NCBI GenBank assembly: GCA_020744425.1
Contig: JAGMUV010000023.1
Coordinates: 1,116,001 to 1,180,000, forward strand
Origin: Dactylonectria macrodidyma
Lineage: Eukaryota > Ascomycota > Sordariomycetes > Hypocreales > Nectriaceae
DNA: 64,000 nt
Direction of reading: 5' to 3'
Each line of letters begins with the position of its first letter. Positions within the stretch are counted from its first letter, which is position 1. A program made the translations under genes and the position numbers. Positions 58,271 through 64,000 of the stretch are shown here, piece after piece. The notes below the pieces were generated by a model. That model worked only from the letters and a program-made list of their open reading frames with translations, did no database searches and was not told the origin of the DNA.

Positions 58271-58376
58271 CCGGGTCTTCGAGACCGGCTTGTTAGGAAG
58301 CCGGGTCTTCGAGACCGGCTTGTTAGGAAGCCGGGTCTTTGAGACCGGTTTACTAGAGATCCGAGCCTTTGAGACT
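58271..58376. repeat. 30-bp tandem repeat, about 3.5 units
   Basis: Units at 58271-58300 and 58301-58330 are identical; 58331-58360 is diverged; 58361-58376 is a partial fourth. Each unit carries a small hairpin, GGTCT-TCG-AGACC. It lies between the 3' end of the Nudix gene and the start of the MDR gene. In one minus-strand frame it reads as a KPVSKTRLPN repeat, but without a gene around it. Confidence 0.8.
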
Positions 58377-58568
58377 TTATCTTCAGTCTCAACAGTTGAT
58401 AGATGTGACACACAATCTCGGTGTCTTCTTTGAACCTGAGCTGGAATAAATGAGTAATTTACATTTGAAGACTGGGATAAATGGGGAGTAGCGCCTCAAG
58501 GAAACGATGATAAAATGAGTAAGAAAAGACATATATATTGCTGAAAGCTACCTCACTGGAAACTGAAG

Positions 58569-59528
58569 TCAGCGATGTAGCCTAGATACAATCTCTAAGT
58601 AGTTTTCCTCATTCTCTGGTGATACAACTCCATGACGAATGAGAAAGTTCAACATGACACGCGCCGAATTAGGCTTGAACTCTCCGCTTGCTATCCTTTG
58701 CCTGATCTCCGTAGTGTTCCACAGAAGAAATTCATCCACCTCGTCGTCGTTCTTCTTGCAGCATACATGTGGCGGCAGCGGAAGGTCGTATACGTATTGG
58801 CATTCTGGTTGGAGGAGTTTTATCTCGCCTCCAGGTCGTCCATCGTGTACATAGAAATGCGTCACAACTCCGGACGCCTTTGTATGCTTCAACACCATTT
58901 CTGACGTGAGGGAGGCCTCTTGCTCACATTCTTTGACCAGTGTTTCGAGCGGCGACTCCCCGGATGTCATGCCTCCAGCCGATGTGCTATCCAGCATGCC
59001 TCCATATGTCTGTTTGGTTTTGGCTCTCCGTGACACCCACACTTTCAACTCGTCGTCCTCTGACTGAGGTGGCACGTATGCCAGAGCATGGACGCCGTAG
59101 GTGACTACACCGAAGAGCGGACACGCACTTCGCTCGAGATGGAATAGGATCTCCTTCTTCGGTCCATAGATCGGAAATGTCTCGTTCCTCCACTGCGCTA
59201 AGATGTCAAAGCGGCCTCTATCCTGGATGGCGAAGACGGCTTGTTCCATCAACACGCTCCGCTGCCGTATGTCACTGCCATTCATGAGCCATATGGCATG
59301 AGTTGCATCATCCACAAGCCATTCTGGAAGGTTGCGTAGAACATCTACCACAGTACATGTAACATACCCGATAACAGCAGATACGTTGGCGACCTGGAAA
59401 TGATAGTAGGTAAAGCTGTCGGGTGCTTTTTGATCGATAGTGTAAGGGAACGAGTCGCCGTTGGTGACAATTGCGAGATTGGGGACCATTTTGAGATAAA
59501 AGGAGTCAGCTTTTGAGAAGGGGTACAT
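58569..59528 (-). CDS. Nudix hydrolase domain protein (DUF4743/Tnr3-like)
   Basis: Intronless, 319 residues from ATG at 59528 (MYPFSKADSFYLKMVPNLAI); an internal Met at MVPNLAI is an alternative start. The N-terminal half (GDSFPYTIDQKAP, FRNETFPIYGP-like region) matches the domain that precedes Nudix in thiamine-pyrophosphokinase-related fungal proteins. GVHALAYVP opens the Nudix fold. The Nudix box is GGMTSGESPLETLVKECEQEA: G-x5-E-x7-K-E-C-x-Q-E, so the first Arg of REUxEE is Lys and the first Glu of the pair is Gln; catalytic metal-binding Glu residues are otherwise kept. Substrates are probably damaged or oxidised thiamine diphosphate-like compounds (family inference). Confidence 0.85.
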   Translation of the reverse strand: MYPFSKADSFYLKMVPNLAIVTNGDSFPYTIDQKAPDSFTYYHFQVANVSAVIGYVTCTVVDVLRNLPEWLVDDATHAIWLMNGSDIRQRSVLMEQAVFAIQDRGRFDILAQWRNETFPIYGPKKEILFHLERSACPLFGVVTYGVHALAYVPPQSEDDELKVWVSRRAKTKQTYGGMLDSTSAGGMTSGESPLETLVKECEQEASLTSEMVLKHTKASGVVTHFYVHDGRPGGEIKLLQPECQYVYDLPLPPHVCCKKNDDEVDEFLLWNTTEIRQRIASGEFKPNSARVMLNFLIRHGVVSPENEENYLEIVSRLHR

Positions 59529-60256
59529 TTTTAAGAAGCTCTGTTTCGTGCACCAGCTGACTGAGTTTGCTTTTAAACTCTCAAGCAATCACAATGCCAA
59601 AGTGCCGAGGTTGAGAAAATTCCTTCTTTTAACGTGGGGTAAGAGGGGGGGTTGTTCAACTCAAGGAGGCCTGTTGGCCCGGATTCTCAGTTTATTTCGG
59701 CTCAGACTCGGTAGACCTTCGGGTCCAATATTAGTGTGTTTACTGTCTAGTTTATCGACGGCGAGCTGCTGCTTGTAAAGAGTCCAAGAAAGAGCACAAG
59801 TTTCTTCATAGTTTAAGCATCGCAGTGTCTTGATGTCAAATCGACTGTCGCTCATCTTGTAGTCGTCGAGAAGTCGAGGTCTCAACGTCCGTGTTTTGTG
59901 ATTGTCTTACGAAGGATGGGAAAATATTTTTCAACACAGTAAGCTCGATAACGCCCAGAACCCTGTTATCTGTGACTAATTGTACAATGTTCAATCCAAA
60001 TGTAGATCTAGACCACATTCAAGTCTGTCCAACTCCATGCCCACAGCGTATCATTTGAGCCTAATCCGGTTATTATACAATCCCGCCTTCCCTTGGCTCT
60101 GCCTGAACCTATTCGACATGGCTTTCATTTGCATTGTTTCCCTCGCTCCAAGGTTCACCTCTGAGCCCAAACCCGCTGGCTGCATGGCGTACATCTCTAC
60201 AATCGCCAACCTCATTCCTCAAACCTGCCTGTAACGGTCTCGAAGTCACTGATAAA
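59529..60256. other. intergenic, one weak ORF
   Basis: 728 bp. The left part should hold the Nudix promoter. A 64-codon minus-strand ORF (59852-59661, MSDSRFDIKTLRCLNYEET) has gene-like composition but no recognised family and no splice partner; I do not call it a gene. Confidence 0.4.
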
Positions 60257-61544
60257 TCACGGCTGGTTCCGTTCCCCAGAGCCCACATTCTTCTTCCCAA
60301 AATAAGGTCGCAAATACGGCAAGCATGCAACAAGAATGCCGATGTTGCAGTCTAGATTGCTTAGAAGTACTATGAGAGTCAGCTCGTTCTCCGACAGGAT
60401 GTGATTGTTAGAATATGGTAAGAATCACAGAGCTTACTCAGTGTGCTAATGGGGACTGGTCCACTTCGTAGTACCACCGCTATCGCAGCAAAGCGGAATA
60501 CATCGAACGCGATGGTAATTAACCACAGAAGAAACGTGCAGTACATCCCAATTTTTAACGTCCTTTTCATGTTCAATCCAGTATGATAAGCCAGGGCAGG
60601 CCAGAGACTGAATTCGTTAGTGTAATTTCACTCCCCATGTCAACATATGTGCGTTTGTGAATGGCTTGCTCAGAAGGTTGCTCAGAAACTGGAGGGGCCA
60701 GGGAATATAGAAGATCAAGTTAGTGATTGAAACTGGATATTTGGTGTCGGGATTGAGGTCCCTGGTTTAATCTGTTAGTCGAAAATCATTTTGCACGCAA
60801 TAGCGACTTACCAATATGACCTGACCGGTATACAAATGCAAAACATCATGACAATACTACCCACGTACACCAGTGTGGTTTATACTATTGTCGCCCAGAG
60901 GAAAATTCTCCGTTTCCGCATAAACTCTGGGAATATTTACAACTATGTGGCAAGTAGTGCCGCTTTAGACAAATAACAAGCAGACCAGAAAGGGAGTTGC
61001 GTTAGCCACAAGGTCCGAGAGTGGACTTGTTAGCTAGTCTTCAGTTGCTCCAGGTGTTATCACAGAGTTATCAAGTAGTAGAAAGACGCACCTTGAGGAC
61101 CTTTCTGATCGCATCTTCGTCACCAGGGTAATTGACCAATGTGGGTAACACCTGGGGATCAAGAGCGCCAAGTATCACGAATACAATGTCCAGTGATGTG
61201 TTGGCGAGACCAGCCACCCATGCAGCGCATATCAGGCTGGCAAACTGGACATGCCTTGGCTAACGAAGGCAGGCTCTAGACCCCAGCCTTAAAACAAGCC
61301 ATGAATGCGATTGGTCTCTCCTCTATACTGAGCACGGATAAACCCGAGCGGTGAGTCCGACAGTAGACTTGTTAGAGTGAATGCAATAATTGTGGCACTA
61401 GAATAAGCAAAGAAAGCAACACGGGTTAGTAAGGTATCCTCCAGTGCGCCGGTGTACAAACGACGGCTCAGACTAAGACCGTTGGCTTAGCGGCCTACTT
61501 ACAACTCTCGGAACAACACTCTCTAGGGATTGCTCCCTATCCAT
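60257..61544 (-). pseudogene. fungal rhodopsin-domain integral membrane protein, broken
   Basis: Minus-strand gene of several exons. It starts MDREQSLESVVPRV (ATG at 61544), then after a GTAAGT intron continues ATIIAFTLTSLLSDSPLGF. Later exons give RHVQFASLICAAWVAGLANT, LDPQVLPTLVNYPGDEDAIR, a RKRRIFLWATIV segment, VYVGSIVMMFCICIPVRSYW, DLNPDTKYPVSITNLIFYIP, LNMKRTLKIGMYCTFLLWLI with VVLRSGPVPIS, and LTLIVLLSNLDCNIGILVAC, ending GERNQP at 60257. About six or seven membrane helices would result. Two stops (TAA) sit in the LATYL-like and ATIVYTT-like segments, and part of the loop after FLSNLL is out of frame, so it is broken. These fungal proteins are putative seven-TM proteins of unknown ligand. 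Confidence 0.65.
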
Positions 61545-62038
61545 GGTGGCTATCTTCCGAAGGATAACAGATGATATTTCTGTAGGTAGACGTTGTGGGT
61601 ATCGTCTGAGGTTTACATATTTCTCGCGGTGCCCACGGATTGCATGGAATCCATGGAACGCGCGAGGACCCACTTGGCATCATCATGCCGTGACATTGCC
61701 TCGAGTGGGTTGCGTTGGGCTTACCCTGTGCTTGGAGGCGGGGTACCATGCGTCGACGGCACTGGCTGGCTGGCTGGCTCTTAGCGGGATTCGAAACATT
61801 GGGCGTGGAGCGTGTCCTTTTTGGTGGAAAGTTTATTGGAATTGGGCAAGTCTCGCTCTGGTCTTGTAATTACCATTCGTAATAATACCAGCAAACGCCA
61901 GGGAACGTGAGATTGGTGCAGCTTGCATTGCGGTGGCTTTTCTATTTCTGGAGAAGAATGGTAAGTGGCATGTATAACGGGAGATTGCGCTACATAAGAT
62001 TGGAGATAAATAATTAAGCAAGTATATAGCGTGTTTAT
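61545..62038. other. intergenic, nothing recognised
   Basis: About 490 bp upstream of the broken rhodopsin-domain gene. ORFs on both strands are shadows without family signal. Confidence 0.35.
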
Positions 62039-62306
62039 TGTTGAATTGGACCATGTTGGAACACCTGGCGCAGGGTGGTCACGTGAGAATAGGTGGCCTC
62101 TTGGGGGCCAATCGGGGAGGCTCAGGTACTCAAAGCCAAAGGCTAGTAATAAATAGCGTGCTATAATCTCTGAGCTTTCAAGGCTTGTAACAGAATAGAT
62201 GTACTTAATATATTTATCCTTGGATTAATTAGTTGCCTCGATCTCTTTGCTTTTTCTACAGTAAAGACTTTTAAAATGAACCTCCGTATATCATCTAATC
62301 TAACAA
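62039..62306 (+). repeat. solo LTR-like repeat, family C (second copy)
   Basis: Starts TGTTGAATTGGACCATG and is clearly similar to 12784-13016 over its first 60-100 bases (…GGCGCAGGGTGGTCACGTG…TAGGTGG…). The right end is uncertain; TCTAACA at about 62300-62306 is the best TG..CA-type candidate. No target duplication is clear. Confidence 0.45.
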
Positions 62307-63227
62307 ATATGCCCACATGCTACATTGAAGATAGCGGGACTCTCGTTGCGAAACGTGTGTTCCCTGCGATCTACTGCATCGTCGTTAGCTGCTAGCAAGG
62401 CAAGAAAGTTACTTGCCCAAGATCACACATTCCCTCTCAACGCTCATAACCCACGGTCCTCGCAGATCAAACGTCCTATCCTAACCAAACGGAAGCTAAC
62501 TCGAACCGAAGGGGCCGTCCCACACACCTGTCAACCTAGGCTACAGTTGCCAGATCTAGGCTCCAGCTGTCATCGCACAAACCGTCCTCAGCTAGGACCA
62601 CTAGCGTGTGCTCATTAAAGCGCATCTTAATCCGAGCTGGCACTAGTAGGGATGGACAGAGAGCGGGGACCAATCACAACATCGCATCTTCACCTTTCGC
62701 TCTTGGAACACGGATGCACAAGGGTAGCAAACCCGAAGGTTCCCACAGTTGATAATTATGCATGCAATGATGTGGTACCTCACCGGGGAAAGAAATTAGG
62801 ACTGGCAAATGCCGGCCCTAAGTACGTTGAGAATCGACGATGGGATCAGGTCTAGACCAGGCACTTCGCGCCCAATGCTGGTCCGATTTGCGTCACGCGG
62901 CGGGAACTTATGGGAACGATAGATCTCTCAGCAAGGATGGGACGGCAGTGTCCATAGGAAAATCGAGCCGTCCTTGTTAGCGCCCCATCTGAGTTCGCTA
63001 AAGCGAGACGGGCCCAACTCAAAGTGGATACTCGTCCGATGGCATGGGCAAAGCGGGTGATTGTGATATTGACCCTCCTAGGGGCCCGGGACAGGGAAAA
63101 ATCTTGAGGAAAGCTGTGAATGCATCATAAAGACTCCGGTTTCCTCTCTCTCTCGACAGCAAAGCTCGCGTCCCACCATCCCCACAGGAAACGGTCTAGA
63201 GCCCGGGCCCCTACCTACCTCTCCACC
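62307..63227. other. intergenic, rhodopsin-domain gene promoter side
   Basis: About 920 bp of ordinary composition with no recognised gene or repeat. Its right part should contain the promoter of the gene at 63228. Confidence 0.35.
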
Positions 63228-64000
63228 ATGTACATACGTCGTGCTGACGCGAACCATGGTGAGGGGACGGTGGTTAACCATTCCTTGGACGGCGAGTCTC
63301 GCTCTGCAGAGCTTTGCATCATTCTTTCCATCTTCTGCCTTATATCGACAATAGCCGTTGTGCTTCGGTCTTACATACGACTGGTGCTGCTTCGCGCGTT
63401 CGGCTTTGACGATGGAATTATGGTGGTCGCCCAGTTGCTCACTATTGGAACTACAGTGGCGATTGGCGTTGGTGCGTATTCTATGATCGCCAAGGAGAGG
63501 AACAAGGAGTGCTAACCTAATTCGCAGAGACCAAGTACGGACTCGGATTTCACACATGGCTTCAGCCTCAGGAACATTTTATTCCCTACATGCAGGTACG
63601 AAACGTCGAGGTCTAGGTTTAGAATCATTCGCTAATATTGTATAACAGGCCTTCTATAGCTCTATCGTCATTTATAACATCGCTATATGTGCTGTTAAAA
63701 TCGCTATATTGCTTCAGTACGGTCGAATCTTTGCTGTACGGATAATGCAGCTCATTACCTTTTATGGAGTTATATTTATGGTTGCTTGGACTATTATGCT
63801 CTGCTTCCTTCTTACCCTTATGTGTATCCCAGTCGCCAAGTTCTGGGATAGTACTATTCCTGGCCAGTGCCTTAATTCTTTGATAATTTGGTATGTTATG
63901 GCTGGATTCAATCTGGCTACTGATGTGGCTATCTTTTGTCTGCCCTTGCCTATGATACGATCACTTCAGCTGCCCCAAAAACAGAAGATTATGCTCTTTA
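63228..64000 (+). CDS. fungal rhodopsin-domain integral membrane protein, 5' part
   Basis: Partial; runs off the window. Exons 63228-63471, 63528-63595 and 63649 onward; introns 56 and 53 bp with GT..AG ends, the first with GCTAACC. Start MYIRRADANHGEGTVVN. Membrane segments: LCIILSIFCLISTIAVVL, IMVVAQLLTIGTTVAIGV, YSSIVIYNIAICAVKIAILL, ITFYGVIFMVAWTIMLCFLL, and YVMAGFNLATDVAIFCLPLP. The signature AFGFDDGIMVVA (D-D before TM2), ETKYGLGFHTW after TM2, and FWDSTIPGQCLN are typical of this family. No stop is seen up to 64000. It is a different member from the broken copy at 60257-61544. Role unknown; the family resembles seven-TM receptors. Confidence 0.88.

Larger units (their letters stand above)
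57717..58568. other. intergenic with MDR promoter and tandem repeats
   Basis: 852 bp. The left 150 bp are the MDR promoter with TATAAA and the CCTCCGTT word at 57846-57853. A 30-bp tandem repeat lies at 58271-58376. No gene recognised in the rest. Confidence 0.5.

Noticed and set aside
58271..58376. CRISPR-like array
   Set aside because: Units are directly adjacent without spacers, and the host is a fungus.
52458..59528. Secondary-metabolite gene cluster
   Set aside because: There are reductases, but no polyketide synthase, NRPS, terpene synthase or prenyltransferase in the window.
59661..59885. Short minus-strand ORF upstream of the Nudix gene
   Set aside because: It looks protein-like (MSDSRFDIKTL) but is only 64 codons from its ATG, with no known family and no linked exon.
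63078..63557. 159-codon minus-strand ORF at the right edge
   Set aside because: It is antisense to the rhodopsin-domain gene, whose membrane segments and splice sites are clear.

Overview
The window is fungal nuclear DNA, most likely from a filamentous ascomycete (Pezizomycotina; Eurotiales such as Aspergillus or Penicillium is my inference). The evidence is short 45-82 bp introns with GT..AG ends and CTAAC-type branch sites, a Zn2Cys6 regulator, a HET-domain gene, a WOPR regulator, fungal rhodopsin-domain membrane proteins, and retroelements carrying C-to-T/G-to-A (CpA to TpA) decay typical of RIP. No rRNA, tRNA or CRISPR was found. The base composition is two-part: very AT-rich repeat blocks (1-7770, about 17970-18180, about 21840-42560) alternate with balanced gene islands. 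Layout: 1-7770, nested Ty1/copia elements; 7771-15090, an island of broken or near-broken genes (TM-tailed pseudogene, trypsin-like gene, WOPR gene with one stop, LTR, phosphorylase/WD40 NLR-type pseudogene); 15422-21653, two intact minus-strand genes (HET protein, Zn2Cys6 factor); 22047-42561, a nested transposon block; 42567-64000, a gene island.

The transposon block can be unpicked. A copia element (23055-42561, identical-length 223-bp LTRs, TGACT target duplication) was invaded by a 1.06-kb insertion with a 14-bp direct repeat, by a 1,860-bp pogo-type DNA transposon, by a MITE that was later split by a Ty3/gypsy element with 388-bp LTRs (which holds a second 1,860-bp pogo copy), and by a second, 425-bp MITE. 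Removing the insertions leaves about 5.6 kb, the size expected from the sister copy at the left edge. All coding capacity is destroyed, mainly by in-frame TAA/TAG at former CAA/CAG codons.

The right island holds an amino-acid/GABA-type permease (six exons), a MoaF-like protein, a solo gypsy-type LTR, a broken STAND N-terminal-domain protein, and a group of redox genes: OYE-type flavin oxidoreductase, short-chain dehydrogenase and zinc-less MDR reductase, followed by a Nudix protein. The last two redox genes share a promoter word. At the right edge lie a broken fungal rhodopsin-domain gene and an intact one that runs off the window. No complete biosynthetic cluster is visible; the redox genes may be a small catabolic or detoxification group (inference). 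Self/non-self recognition type genes (HET, phosphorylase-WD40, STAND-N, trypsin-like) are over-represented and mostly decaying, which fits a fast-evolving accessory region.
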